The translations under genes were made by a program, and so were the position numbers. 64,000 bases of DNA, from NCBI GenBank assembly GCA_963995525.1, contig OZ023208.1:27327565-27391564 (forward strand), read 5' to 3'. This document shows positions 12,190 through 22,939 of the stretch, piece after piece. Numbering within the stretch: position 1 is the stretch's first letter; every line of letters starts with the position of its first letter. Origin of the DNA: Escarpia spicata. Its lineage: Eukaryota; Annelida; Polychaeta; Sabellida; Siboglinidae. The notes below the pieces were generated by a model. The model saw only the letters and a list, made by a program, of their open reading frames with translations. It did not search any database and was not told the origin of the DNA.

Positions 12190-12800
12190 GTCTAATGTGG
12201 CCAGTCAGGGGGACTTTATTTATCAATTCATATGTAGACGAGGTGACACTGAATGAAAATTGTATTATTATTATGCATCCAAAGGCTTCTCGTCTGTATC
12301 ACACAATTCGACTAAGGTTACACTGGCTGAAAATGAATTTATGCAAATCAACAAGTTGCATAATAGATTTTATGCAATGGGCAGAGCAAGTCTTCCGCAG
12401 GCGCTGGCCTGTGTGCTTGAGCCAACGACAGCTCCTGGATTATCTCACTAGATCACATCACCCCGTAAGATAATCCACCAATCACAGCACTGGATTAGTC
12501 CAGATGTCTTATCACTCCGGTCAAGCAGTTACCCAGTGGTAGACGTGTTTTACATTCACTGATGATTTGAAATTTGTCTATCATAGACATAGTAAAAGTT
12601 ATTCATTATCCTATTTCAATTCAGTACTAAGTGGACGCTACCTTTTCTGTGTAACCCGGACCGAAGGACGACCGTCACGATCGGCATTTTCAGCTGAGTA
12701 TCGTTCGTTTATTTCTCATTCCTTTGTGCTAGTGCGTACAACTGTCAACTGTTAACATTTGTAAAGTTTGTTACGATCAGATCAGCAGTTAACCCGCATC
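12190..12800. other. No gene seen
   Basis: Nothing recognisable in either strand between the dispersed repeat and the SGNH frame; short open frames here have no domain signature. Confidence 0.4.
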
Positions 12801-12817
12801 GCCATCGGCCTTCAATC

Positions 12818-13359
12818 ATGTCGTCGGCAAATCATGATCTTAACATTGTAATCATGGGGCATAGTCACGCCTACTGCCGGTTTGGCGATCGAGTTCGTTG
12901 AATCCGCGGGATTGTTGACAGATTTCATTAAACTAGTTCACAAATGTAATATTTCGTTTATCATACTTTATGGGTAGCCGTGGTGCTCGCGTGAGTACAT
13001 TCCGCGAGCCTGCGCCGCGGTACTGGCACGTATAGCGGCTAACCCTCCCGATGTGATCATAACTATTCTAGGAGGTAATGACCGCTATTCCAACTTTTCC
13101 ACGTCCCCTAAAGAAGTCGGGTCAAGTCTCTGAGTACTCGCCAGAGAATTTTTGGCCATGGGAGTTCGCCAAGTGTGCTCAGCCAAATCGAGCGCCCAAA
13201 TAACTGGCGCCATTTTGATTTCCCATCGGGAGCGGATCGGGTGCTTTCGGCAAATTACGTCCAGCAGGCCGAATGCGGTGATTGCCGCGGGCTTTTCTAC
13301 TGGAGGCACACATCCCCCTGGAATAGCCCGGCTCAAGTGTTCCGCCCGGACGGCGTTCA
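12818..13359 (+). pseudogene. Retroelement-type SGNH hydrolase domain, frameshifted and split by a transposon
   Basis: An SGNH-fold (GDSL-like) hydrolase frame of the kind carried by several retroelements. Block I reads VIMGHSHAYCR after an ATG at 12,818. Block III reads ILGGND (about 13,060-13,080). A WRHFDFP...FYWRH...LWNSP-like tail follows, and block V reads DGV at 13,349-13,357. The catalytic His of the DxxH block is split by the 1.8-kb insertion starting at 13,360; its third base and the following LLE codons lie at 15,183 onward. A stop after residue 26 and other shifts show it was decaying independently of the insertion. The family is inferred from block spacing; no RT is adjacent. Confidence 0.7.
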
Positions 13360-13814
13360 GGGGTCAGCACACTGTCAGTTTTCCCATTGGCGACCATGTT
13401 AATGTTTTGTGTGATTATAAGAAAACGTGACCTATAAAGTTTCTTAAACTTCTCACCTGCTGTTATTATCATCTCATTGACATGCTGGTCGAGTTTAGTC
13501 AAAATCTCATATCTCTAGCTCTTGCTAAATGCCTGTATGTATGACACCCGTCAATATTTACAACTGGATGCAGGCAGTAATCCGGCTAAAGTGTCAACTA
13601 GCCAAATTGCTGCCAGATACCCTTCCGCTTAGTAAAATCAGCTAAAAAGACACCATTTTACTGTCAACAGATTCAACAATCACATCTAGAAATCTGACTA
13701 CTCAAGTGCACTTATGTCAGAGCAAGTGAATATTATAAAAAGTCATTTCTCAAAAATATACTGCACTTTTTTTCATCTGTAATCAAGCAGGAAGTCCAAC
13801 AGTGTGCTGACCCC
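13360..13814 (+). repeat. Left 455-bp terminal repeat with 16-bp TIR
   Basis: Identical to 14,724-15,178 except for about two substitutions (CTTGCTAAATG against CTTGCAAAATG; CACATCTAGAA against CACATGTAGAA). Contains a TATAAAAAG string close to its right end. No coding frame. Confidence 0.95.
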
Positions 13815-14723
13815 AAATAGGTATGGCAATTTTGGAGAAAATGTTGAAAACAACACACTTTATAGGCACCAATGTTACAAGCACTCTGCAATTTTATTTT
13901 TTGTAATCCCTCCAGGTGTTTGTGTTTTATGCACATTTCAAAGGTGCCACCAAACTTGGCAAGGCACCATAAAAATCAGCACTTCGCCGTTGGACAATTT
14001 GTAATCCAGCACAATGTTCTCAGGTGGCACTATGAACTCCTGATAAAGTTTTCCAGAAAGTCAAATATGTGTTTTATAAGAAAATTCAATACAGCCAGTT
14101 GTTACGTTACATTCAAATTTGTATTTATTTTTTGACCTTGTGCCCTATTTACAAAGGTAAACATCAACAAAAAGTCACCTTAGGGTGTGAATTCCTCAAA
14201 GGCCAGATGTCTCAAGCATTTCAATTACATAATATTACACAGCCTAATTAGCAGACATTCAGAAAACAATGCCACTTGCTTGATTGGCCAGAAGGTCCAG
14301 TCAGTAGACAGATCTGATAACAGGCTCCAGCTATGGCTGACTCCAGCTAATCACTGTCCTCAGACTTCATTAGGGTCAATTACAACATCTTCACGTGTGT
14401 TTAGTCAGCTGATGTAAACAAAAAACGATTGACGAATCACCCTGCTGCAATGTTATTGGTTCATTTTCATACGTATTTTCAAATTGAGGCTTAACTACTG
14501 GCATACGCACCCCACCCCCCTTATAAGACATGTGTTCCGTCGCTGTGATTTGGACTTGCAGACTGGTGAGAAGTCTGTAATATCCAAAAACGGTTTGTTC
14601 CATTCAACTGCAGTTTTGCCATACACGTATTTTCAGTAATTGTTTCAAGATATTTGAAGTAAAATGCGTCCTCCGTGATTGTGCAATGACTATAGCGTGT
14701 TTCCGTTGCTAGGGACTTTAATT

Positions 14724-15178
14724 GGGGTCAGCACACTGTCAGTTTTCCCATTGGCGACCATGTTAATGTTTTGTGTGATTATAAGAAAACGTGACCTATA
14801 AAGTTTCTTAAACTTCTCACCTGCTGTTATTATCATCTCATTGACATGCTGGTCGAGTTTAGTCAAAATCTCATATCTCTAGCTCTTGCAAAATGCCTGT
14901 ATGTATGACACCCGTCAATATTTACAACTGGATGCAGGCAGTAATCCGGCTAAAGTGTCAACTAGCCAAATTGCTGCCAGATACCCTTCCGCTTAGTAAA
15001 ATCAGCTAAAAAGACACCATTTTACTGTCAACAGATTCAACAATCACATGTAGAAATCTGACTACTCAAGTGCACTTATGTCAGAGCAAGTGAATATTAT
15101 AAAAAGTCATTTCTCAAAAATATACTGCACTTTTTTTCATCTGTAATCAAGCAGGAAGTCCAACAGTGTGCTGACCCC
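14724..15178 (+). repeat. Right 455-bp terminal repeat with 16-bp TIR
   Basis: Partner of 13,360-13,814, same orientation, same length, so no indels separate the two. The near identity implies a recent event or gene conversion. Confidence 0.95.
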
Positions 15179-15182
15179 TTCA

Positions 15183-16488
15183 TTTGTTAGAGAATGCGGT
15201 GGGGTGGTCACAGTGGTTTTGGTGACCTTGTGGCGAATTAGCCCCACCTTGCTAAGTAGAATTTGTGTTTTTGGTGGGGAATACATGTATTCTTGACATC
15301 TTATGTTTATACATGTAGTGGTTTTTAGTCCATTACAAGATAGAGACGAATCATGTATATTGTTATTGTCAAGATTGTAGGAATGTGGGATCTGAGAAAC
15401 CGGAAGGGTGACACTGTACAAGGGTTCAGTGTTGTATCAGGTTTGGATTTTAGAGCTCACATTCCTATTAATGTCATTCCCAAATTGGCTGCACGATAAG
15501 CAGTCCAATTTCAATAAATAAACGTCATTCATTTGGCCAATTTCAATTCTCTGCTACATTGGACTTGTGTTGTTCATTGCATAAATGTTATAATGTAGAA
15601 AACGTGATATCTAAATTTAGATATATTACATCAACATTTATATATTTTCTTTTCTATATGGACCTTCACACCCACTATTGCACTATCCTTATCATAAAAC
15701 AGTGTGCTCTCTTTTTCTCTGTGACGCCGTTAGTTTTGCATGTATGGGGCTGAAATTATGTAGGTGATCTAGCATGCCCATTGGGGTGGTTCGTAGATTT
15801 AGACTTTCGAAATTCGTCCTGGGGTGGGGAACTCGGGGGCTCAATATTTCAAAAAGCTGTACGTGGAGTTCCAGCAGCGCAAATTGATGATTATCTCAAT
15901 CCTCGTAAAGATAATAACGCCATCTACAAATATGTTGCGCAATGTTACTGGCCACAAAGAGGAATTGTGCATAGGAAGAAAGGCACCGAAATGTAATGTA
16001 ATGGATTGATTTTGCTCAATGTCGATTAACATGAAACAGGGACATGTAGACTATACCATAACATGACTTTCATTGGAAAGTTACATAATGCAAGGTCAGG
16101 CAACGCCATTATGTGAAAAGACAAAGAAAATGCTCCTGTAGGGTCTTTCGTAACAGGCATGGTTACATAAGGCAGACCTTTGGAGAGCTGCTGGTACACC
16201 CAACTGGAAAAACACACGAAGCACAAGTCTGACATTCCACAAAGGTTCCATACCCACATTTCATGAATGAGGCGCCGATGCACTGCAGTGATCAACACAG
16301 TTGAAGGACACACCCGTAATTAATCTTGTGACGATCAAGTTTGCCGCTAATATAATCTGATGGGCAGCTGAAGTGCTCCCCAGCCAGTGGGCTACTGGTG
16401 AATAAAGGCTACCAGGGTCAGTGGGCAACTGTAGCCAACAGCAGTGGCATGGATTATGCAAAATAAACTGATATGGTAACATAGGTCT
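15183..16488. other. No gene recognised
   Basis: Begins with the displaced end of the SGNH frame. Short open frames at about 15,781-15,996 (+) and 16,026-16,313 (-) lack known domains, splice support or homologous copies in the window. A small tandem copy of ATATGGTAACATAGGTCT lies at about 16,468-16,507. Confidence 0.4.
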
Positions 16489-16681
16489 ATATGGTAACAT
16501 AGGTCTCAGGCAGAGATTAGCAGGCAATGCACTGGCTGCCAGTGAACAAAGGCCAGAGGCAGAACAGTAAACAAGGCTATTCAAGGCTGCAAGCCAGAAT
16601 TCAAGGATAATCAAGGCCTTGAGTTGGGATTGGTGTAATTCAAGGTTTTCAAGGATTTCAAGGCCCCCTACGGACCCTGGA
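16489..16681 (+). repeat. Dispersed repeat, copy B (CAAGG-rich)
   Basis: Second copy of the 12,002-12,181 repeat, same orientation, with one extra TTCAAGGATT unit near the 3' end. The two copies differ by scattered substitutions, suggesting an older family. Confidence 0.85.
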
Positions 16682-17037
16682 ATTGGGATGGGCTGTATTT
16701 TGGGAATGGGCAGGTTTCAAGTGTTGGGCATTTGGGGTTGAGTCAGTACAATTCGGTATTCAGAATAGGGCCTGTAAGTCGTGCGCCTCGTTTTCACGTT
16801 GGAGTCAGCTGGCGACATCCGTTGCGCTGTCGCCTGCATAGGGAATAGGGTATATATTTTCATTTGGGATATAATCACAGAAATTACACAGAAGACGGAT
16901 GTTTGTTCCAGTTTCCGACTGATGGAAAGAAATGAAACAGGTGGGAGAAGTTGTGTAAGTAACAATGTCACAGTAATCGAGTTTATCGTTAGTTATACCT
17001 GGATATCTACGTTATAGCTCGGGCGATGTGTTTACGT

Positions 17038-18065
17038 CAGTGCTGGTACAAGTACTCCAATAAAGTAACTAAGTAAAAGTAAAAGTAACTCCCAAAAAAC
17101 TACTTAAGTAAAAGTAAAAGTATCCCCCAAGAAAGTACTTAAGTAAAAGTAAAAAGTACTTGTATAAAAAAATACTTAAGTAAAAAAGTACAAAAAAATC
17201 CGGCTGTCAGATTATTCCAGTATGTGTCCATTTTCCAAAATGGACACATACGCCAAGCAAAGTTTTTTTGGTAAATACTCATACCACTAATACGTAATAA
17301 TAATAATAATAAAATTATTTATTCACGATAATCAACAGATCAAAAAATACATGCAATATTATACAACAGGAGAGAAGAATGCAAACTGAATTAAACTGCA
17401 TTACAACCGTTAACAGACCCGTATGGCATATCGTACGTTGTGCATTACATTTTCAATGAGCCAGAGTAGTTTTCAACAAACAGCAAGTATTTGCCACTGT
17501 CACCTCATTCTGTCTGATTGACTCAAAACAAATACATCAGGATGTTTTCCAGGAGTCATAAGGTCAGCAGTGTGCAGGTAGCCACTAACTAAAGTTGGTA
17601 TTATAAGATGAAGTGCTGGTCAAACATTCCCCAGCAATTAATCAGTGAATGAATGAGAAGCCAATGAGGCCTGTCCCATTAGCCTAGTGTGAAAGGGGGT
17701 TTTGGCTGAGGTCTAAGCTTCAAAGGACCATTGAATCCCTTTGGACAGGCAGTAATCACACTGTTCCAATATCACCTGCTTGTAAACATCAGGGCTAGCA
17801 CAAAAGAAGCCATGGTTCCTCCAAAGTGTAGTCAGTCAGGGATTACTAATGCAAACAAAAGCTCGGTGAAGCTGCTTCATCCCTGGAGTTATAACATAAA
17901 AAGTAACTAAAAATATGGAAGTAGAAAGTAAAAAAGTACAGATAAATGTACTTCGTTACAAGTAAAAAGTAATCTAAAAAAATGTACTTCGTTACAAGTA
18001 CATTTCAAAAATTTTTACTTAAGTAATATAACGAAGTAAATGTACTTCGTTACATCCCAGCACTG
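17038..18065. mobile_element. Non-autonomous hAT element with perfect 8-bp target duplication
   Basis: Bounded by CAGTGCTGG and its complement CCAGCACTG, with the 8-bp duplication GTTTACGT on both sides (17,030-17,037 and 18,066-18,073). Subterminal regions are packed with AAGTAAAAGTA/AAGTACTT motifs on the left and ACTTCGTTAC motifs on the right, the kind of transposase-binding repeats seen in Tol2-like hAT elements. The 1028-bp interior contains no transposase frame. A 32-bp palindrome lies at 17,220-17,251. Position, TSD length and terminal CAG/CTG all fit the hAT superfamily. Confidence 0.92.
17220..17251. repeat. Near-perfect 32-bp palindrome inside the hAT element
   Basis: GTATGTGTCCATTTT and its exact complement are separated by only CC. 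Could form a cruciform or a hairpin in the transcript. Confidence 0.95.
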
Positions 18066-18094
18066 GTTTACGTCGTAACTTGACGTAAGGCAGT

Positions 18095-18480
18095 TATTAT
18101 AATAATAATGACTTCTTATATGCCAGTATCCTCGAAAATCAAGCTCATTGGCGCAACAAAACCAAAGGATTAAGCAATGTCATTATCATATACAATGCGT
18201 GAGTCGTCAACACGTTGATGAAAGTGCTAGGAAGCTAAGGAGGATAGGCAATATTAAAAATATAGGTTTTTAGACGACGGCGAAATTATACAATATTTCC
18301 TTCTAATTTAACGCTGACAAGAAGTGAATTCCACAGAGTTGGTGCAGCAACCGAGAAGGCTCGAGTTCCAGCATTCGTCTTCACTCGGGGAATGAAAAGA
18401 GGATTACAACTGGTCGACCGTAACTGTCTGGGATTTCTTGCTGGAATGAGCATCGAATGTAGATATCGTATTCGTTCTAA
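18095..18480. repeat. Dispersed repeat of unknown class
   Basis: AATGACTTCTTATATGCCAG followed by ATCCTCGAAAATCAAGCTCATTGGCG resembles 41,428-41,476 (AATGACTTCATTAGCG, then CCGAGCTCATTGGCG), so this is a family member. The remainder (CACAGAGTTGGTGCAGCAACCGAGAAGG) has the feel of a repeat consensus but has no second copy here. Confidence 0.5.
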
Positions 18481-18825
18481 TTAGCGTGCATGCTCTAATT
18501 AGCGTACACCCCGATGCCGGGAATCCGTAATGCAATGTCCTCTCCACCGATATCAAATTACTGCGACATTTGACGATCTTTTTACAGAACTTTTTTTCAC
18601 ACATATCCGGAGACTTTGCAGCGTTCTTGTATCCTCTTGACCACACGTGAATATATAATTAGCTGGTAACACTAAGCAGCCTACATTAATAGTACTAAAT
18701 ACGTAGTATATTCGACTGTTTGATCGATATGCGAATGTGTTCAACTCGGACGACACGCTTACTTGGCGTACGCCATTAGCACGCGCAAACAGCGAGACGA
18801 TGGTGCCACCTGGCGACTATACAAT

Positions 18826-18988
18826 TAGCTATGTACAAAGCATTTAAATAACCAAGCATAGTCACTCACGCAGCGCCCTCTGTTATTCATGTGTGAACGT
18901 AATGATATTGTATACGCTACCAGTTCAAATAAAAAATGACGGATCGCTGAGTGACTCTGCGTGGTAATTTAAATGCTTTGCTATATAG
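18826..18988. mobile_element. MITE-like element with about 43-bp imperfect TIRs
   Basis: The left arm (18,826-18,868: CAAAGCATTTAAATAACCA, then GTCACTCA) and the right arm (18,948-18,988: TGAGTGACT, then TTTAAATGCTTTG) are reverse complements with a handful of mismatches, flanking about 79 bp. No coding capacity. A TA dinucleotide lies at each edge. Confidence 0.75.
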
Positions 18989-19228
18989 TAAGGGACCGGT
19001 TAGTATTTATTATCTTGCAAATAGTTTCGTTGTGGCTGAGCGGAGTTCAAAAAATATTGTATTGATTGAATCAAAATAACTGGGAAAATATAAACACAAT
19101 ACATTGATAAATGGTCACAAAATTATTATGTTACGATAAGAATTCATGGGTATAAATTCAACATTATTGCAGGCATAAGAAAGCATGAATGTTATTATGT
19201 ACTCCTATTTTGCAACATAATGATGGAA

Positions 19229-19556
19229 TGGTGTGCATTTGGATGCACAAATCGCTTGATTGTACAAATCCATTTGAAACATGTAGCAATGTACATATTC
19301 CCAGCAGAAGCCACACGGAACTAATGTGGCAGAACAAAGTCAGGCATGTTCTTCACTACTGTGTCAGTTAACACATTGTCCAATTAATAGCACTGCTATG
19401 CATTTTGATATACAAAGCTATCAGATGCACACATCCATTTGAAACACAAAGTGATGTACAACTTCCCAGTAGATGTCGCATAGAACAGAATGGGGAAGAA
19501 CATAGTCAGGCACCATCTTATGTCTGGTGACCCAATGTCCAATTAATGGCACTGTT
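19229..19556 (+). repeat. Two diverged tandem copies of a ~165-bp unit
   Basis: Shared anchors in each copy are CATTTGAAACA, TTCCCAGYAGAWG, AGTCAGGCA and ATGTCCAATTAATRGCACTG (the last reads TTGTCCAATTAATAGCACTG in copy 1). Copy 1 runs about 19,229-19,393 and copy 2 about 19,394-19,556. Confidence 0.8.
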
Positions 19557-20051
19557 GAGTAGAACTCTTCAATTTCCTCTTTCCATCAGCTCGGTTTGTT
19601 TGCTAGCTACATAGCATAACATTCTTGGTATAAGTAATACAATTAATTACAACATTAATTTTAAATGTTCATTACATTATTTTCAAGCACCCATTTTTAG
19701 TTTGACATGTATTGTACGAACCAATAATGTAAGGATTTTCAAAAATTAAATGGCATGTAATGTATAACATTTATCTAACAAAATTAGATAATTTGAAATA
19801 GATTACTATTATTTTCTGTGTTGTAATTCATGCAATGTTACCACGCGTCAGAGCAAAGGAGTTCATTGTGGTCCCGTGATGTGTGGCAGGTTCAATTTCT
19901 GCTGGTGTTTGAATGTTGCATCCAAAACAGTACTGGTTGTGCACATCCACAATTGCCTTCAGCATGTGTAATTAATTGTTTTATGTGGTCTCTACCTACC
20001 TTTTTTAGTCCTTTGGGCCGAAGGTCCAACGGACTATTGCCATCACTCTGC

Positions 20052-20085
20052 GTCCGCCGAGTAATGGCAATATCACTCGGCGGAC
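20052..20085. repeat. 11-bp perfect hairpin
   Basis: GTCCGCCGAGT and ACTCGGCGGAC flank a 12-nt loop (AATGGCAATATC). The stem is GC-rich in otherwise AT-rich DNA and is preceded by CTTTGGGCCGAAGGTCCAA, itself a small inverted repeat. Confidence 0.9.
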
Positions 20086-20112
20086 ATATTTGCATATCTT
20101 AGGGAACTGCCA

Positions 20113-20338
20113 CTATGCAGGAGAAATCTGTATTTGATTGAATCATTCTAAGGGCACCTAATGGCCCCCTAAAAAGGGCCCCAAACTGGTAAATTTTCAC
20201 ATTTTGTATATTTTTTCAAAAACTCTTCAGTAACTTTGTCTCAAATTTGCATAGACATTTCATGTGGTAGTGTCACTATACACAAGAAATATGTATTTGA
20301 TTGAATCATTCTAAGGGCACCAAAGGTCCCCTAAAATG
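20113..20338 (+). repeat. Tandem pair with ~163-bp period
   Basis: TGTATTTGATTGAATCATTC followed by TAAGGGCACC occurs twice (about 20,131 and 20,294), each followed by a variant of a CCCCTAAA string. Confidence 0.8.
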
Positions 20339-20349
20339 CTACATTTGCT

Positions 20350-21455
20350 AACTAAAGTGTCTACTTAAGTAGTTGTAATTGGTCACTGGCAGAGGCTCGT
20401 GTCAACAGACAGCATTAACCCACTAGACCCCTGTTAAACTGGACAGTTGCATGTAGGTTTTAAGCTGTGTCAAACAGTGGGCTGTAACTAATGTGTAATG
20501 GGAATCCCTACTGCAGTAGACATAATTATCAATGCAATATAAAGATATGACCTAGGATTAAAATAAAATAACTTAGGTATAAAATAATAAATAAAGTATA
20601 ATAACATAGGTATACTCGAACAGGTTAAAGCATATTTAACCAAAAATTATAAGGAATATTATTCAGATGTTTTACTATACATGTTGCAGCTATTCCGTCA
20701 CTCCAGTTATATCAGTATGATGTCGTTACTACTGTTTTTAACTGTCATTACTGCTGTTTTTAAGTCAAAATGCATGCAAAGCATGTGTACGTTGTTAACA
20801 AATAAAGTTTTATCATAGTTCATCTCTTTCTTCCCATTCTGGAGGAGGGTGGTAGGGGCACAATGAGAACAGATAATGCGTGTGCATTTTCTTAAACAAT
20901 GTTTTACTGTGCTACATGCGAGATTGCAGCTCACCAACTCTCCTGCAAGGTTTCTACAACCACTAGAAATCGGCCTAAATAGCAGAGTATCGGGATAAAA
21001 TCCGACAGTATTTGTTAATAACACATTAACTATTATATACAATATTCACGAAATGGTCTACTCGAATACTTTATTGTATTATTGTTGCACATACATTAAA
21101 TACACTTATTTAGTCAAGGTAACACCATAATGCAATTCAACTGTTTTATTAGTTTTTAATAGTTTTTTCCCAGCAATGGCGGCTTTTCTCAAACAGATTC
21201 GAAAAGCATAGCCCGTTTGGATATGATGATGGCGGCGCCAGTGATGATGCTTCGTTTTGATTTACCAAAATGAGTAAATTACCATACGTTCGTTTCGTGT
21301 GCTTTTTTGACTATAACAACCATTGTCACGTGCGCGCTCCGTGGGCGTTGCGTTTCACTTTAAAATAAATTGAGCAATGTCGAGCGTAAAACACATTTTT
21401 GTAAACAGCGTCTTCAGGTGACCAGTCTTGACAATACGCTTATGCGTACTGCTGT
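20350..21455. other. No gene recognised
   Basis: A 336-nt frame at 20,707-21,042 (-) has no domain signature. Around 21,170-21,360 the DNA becomes CpG-richer (ATGGCGGC twice; GTGCGCGCTCCGTGGGCG), which could mark a promoter, but no exon is evident downstream. Confidence 0.35.
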
Positions 21456-21469
21456 AGAACGTTGTATAA

Positions 21470-21575
21470 TATCCCCCAAAAAGTAGGCGGTCACACGGAC
21501 CAGTAACTCAAAAAATGTACTGACCCGACGGCAAAGTAGGTGGTCAGTGACCACTAGGTCAGCGTATATTTTTGA
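21470..21575 (-). repeat. Dispersed repeat, inverted relative to 45,735-45,840
   Basis: AGTAGGCGGTCACACGGACC, CAGTAACTC, TACTGACCCG and GGTGGTCAGTGACCACTA match the reverse complement of 45,735-45,830 with scattered differences. Boundaries and class unknown. Confidence 0.75.
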
Positions 21576-21607
21576 ACGCTGGCTTCTGGTTGCTCCGCGG
21601 ACGTCAA

Positions 21608-21643
21608 ATAATGTGATATTGCGTTCAAGCAATATCACATTAT
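21608..21643. repeat. Perfect 15-bp hairpin
   Basis: ATAATGTGATATTGC and GCAATATCACATTAT flank the loop GTTCAA. It lies 55 bp upstream of the hairpin satellite. Confidence 0.95.
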
Positions 21644-21697
21644 CGATATAATATACAAGTATAAGATACAAAGCTCATGATGTATGGACAAAAAAGT

Positions 21698-22290
21698 GGT
21701 CCCGAATGGTCGGGCTTTTAGCATTTCACCATAGCGAAATACCCGAGTTTTCGGGACCATGTAGTGACACTAAAGAACAATGATGTATTTTCTTTTGTTG
21801 GAAAGTAAAAAATACATAATTATCCTACTATGGCATTGTTCAGAATAGACTATATACAATGCGAGGTCCCGAATGGTCGGGCTTTTGGCTATCACCCTAG
21901 CAAAGGCTAAAAGCCCGACTATTCGGGACCATGCAGTGACACAGGGGAACGACAATGTTACATTTTTGCTTGTTGGAAATTACAAAATACGCCATTATCC
22001 TATATTTTAGCATTGTTTAGTATATAAAGTATATATAAGGCAAAAGACGCATAGACTAAAAAAGTGGTCCCGAAAACACAGTGACACAAGGGAACGACAA
22101 TATGTGTACCTACTCTTGTTGGAAAATAAAACATACGTTAGTATCCTTCTGTAGCATTTTTCACTATATCTAAATATAAGGCCTAATATGGATGTACTAG
22201 AAAAGTGTTCTCGAATGGTCGGGCTTTTAGCCTCTCCTCCTAGGAAAGGCTAAAAGACCGAGTGTTCGGGAACAGTGACACTTGGGAATG
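21698..22290. repeat. Satellite whose unit contains a long hairpin
   Basis: Four units of about 140-200 bp. Three contain a 61-67-nt inverted repeat: 21,698-21,758, 21,865-21,930 and 22,207-22,273. The best (unit 2) pairs GGTCCCGAATGGTCGGGC... with ...GCCCGACTATTCGGGACC over about 25 bp with few mismatches. Unit 3 (22,066 onward) keeps only GGTCCCGAA and then jumps to the downstream spacer, a clean deletion of the hairpin. Each hairpin is followed by CAGTGACAC (or AGTGACAC) and an AT-rich spacer with TTGTTGGAAA and ATTATCCTA landmarks. No coding frame. Confidence 0.9.
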
Positions 22291-22419
22291 AGCCGCACGA
22301 CAGCATAACGTGCATATGTACAGCGTGCTTTAAGCAAAATGTCTTAAATCACTGTTTTGTTAGTTTATTATGGATGTGATACATATAAAATTTCTCTAAT
22401 TGTATGCTTAGCAACTATT

Positions 22420-22800
22420 TTCTGCCGTGACATGTTGTAGTGTACGTGGGCAGGAGGTTCCGGGTGGACGGGGACGTGTAGGTGTTGAGACATCTCCCTC
22501 TCCTTTCTCCTCTGCCGCTTCTCTGCTTCGCGTTGCACAGGGGTGAGAGTCAGGGTATTGTTGGTCACTCGTTCTGTTCTTTCTCTCCATTCTTTTCTAT
22601 CAGCAGCCCACTCTCTCAAACATTCATCCTCCTCTGCTCTGATCATAATATCCCTTTTCACGCAGTCCTCATACCTCAGCTGTGGACTTCTCTTTTCCTA
22701 CGTCCATGATTTTGCTGTTTTGTTTTTTCCTCAGCGCCACTGTCTCCGGACTACGCAGGCATGCCAGGGTAACATACGTTCTCGTGACTTTCCAACACAA
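22420..22800 (-). pseudogene. C-terminal fragment of a LINE reverse transcriptase protein
   Basis: The frame reads SPQLRYEDCVKRDI then IRAEEDECLREWAADRKEWRERT, the pattern (GRPxxRYxDCVKxDM... A.DR..WR) that ends many LINE ORF2 proteins after the thumb. About 60 codons are recognisable and the remaining Arg/Glu-rich tail is not. No RT core is adjacent, so it is a 5'-truncated remnant. Assignment rests on this short motif. Confidence 0.5.
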
Positions 22801-22939
22801 TTTTGCTTTTGAATGCTCTATCATGACACCATGTAGGGGTCTATTAAAAACTAAAAATTATTCGCTCGGAACTTGCCAGTTTATTTTTAATTTACTAACG
22901 AAACATTCACTATGTAGGCTACATTCCGTGGGCAACCTC

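Larger units (their letters stand above)
13360..15178. mobile_element. Composite insertion with 455-bp terminal direct repeats and TTCA target duplication
   Basis: Two 455-bp direct repeats (13,360-13,814 and 14,724-15,178) differ at about two positions. They enclose 909 bp of unrelated, non-coding DNA. Each repeat starts GGGGTCAGCACACTGT and ends with the exact reverse complement, a 16-bp terminal inverted repeat. The tetranucleotide TTCA lies immediately outside the outer ends only (13,356-13,359 and 15,179-15,182), so the whole unit inserted as one piece. The repeats do not have TG...CA ends and I see no primer-binding site or polypurine tract, which argues against an ordinary LTR element. 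It could be two MITEs that moved together with the DNA between them, or a small terminal-direct-repeat retroelement. Confidence 0.9.

Noticed and set aside
13360..15178. Ordinary LTR retrotransposon
   Set aside because: Terminal repeats start GGGG and end CCCC rather than TG...CA. I see no primer-binding site or polypurine tract, and there is no pol or gag. Left open only as a non-canonical terminal-repeat retroelement.
20707..21042. 336-nt frame as a Cys-containing protein gene
   Set aside because: No signal peptide, domain, splice signal or second copy; the length is expected by chance in AT-rich DNA.
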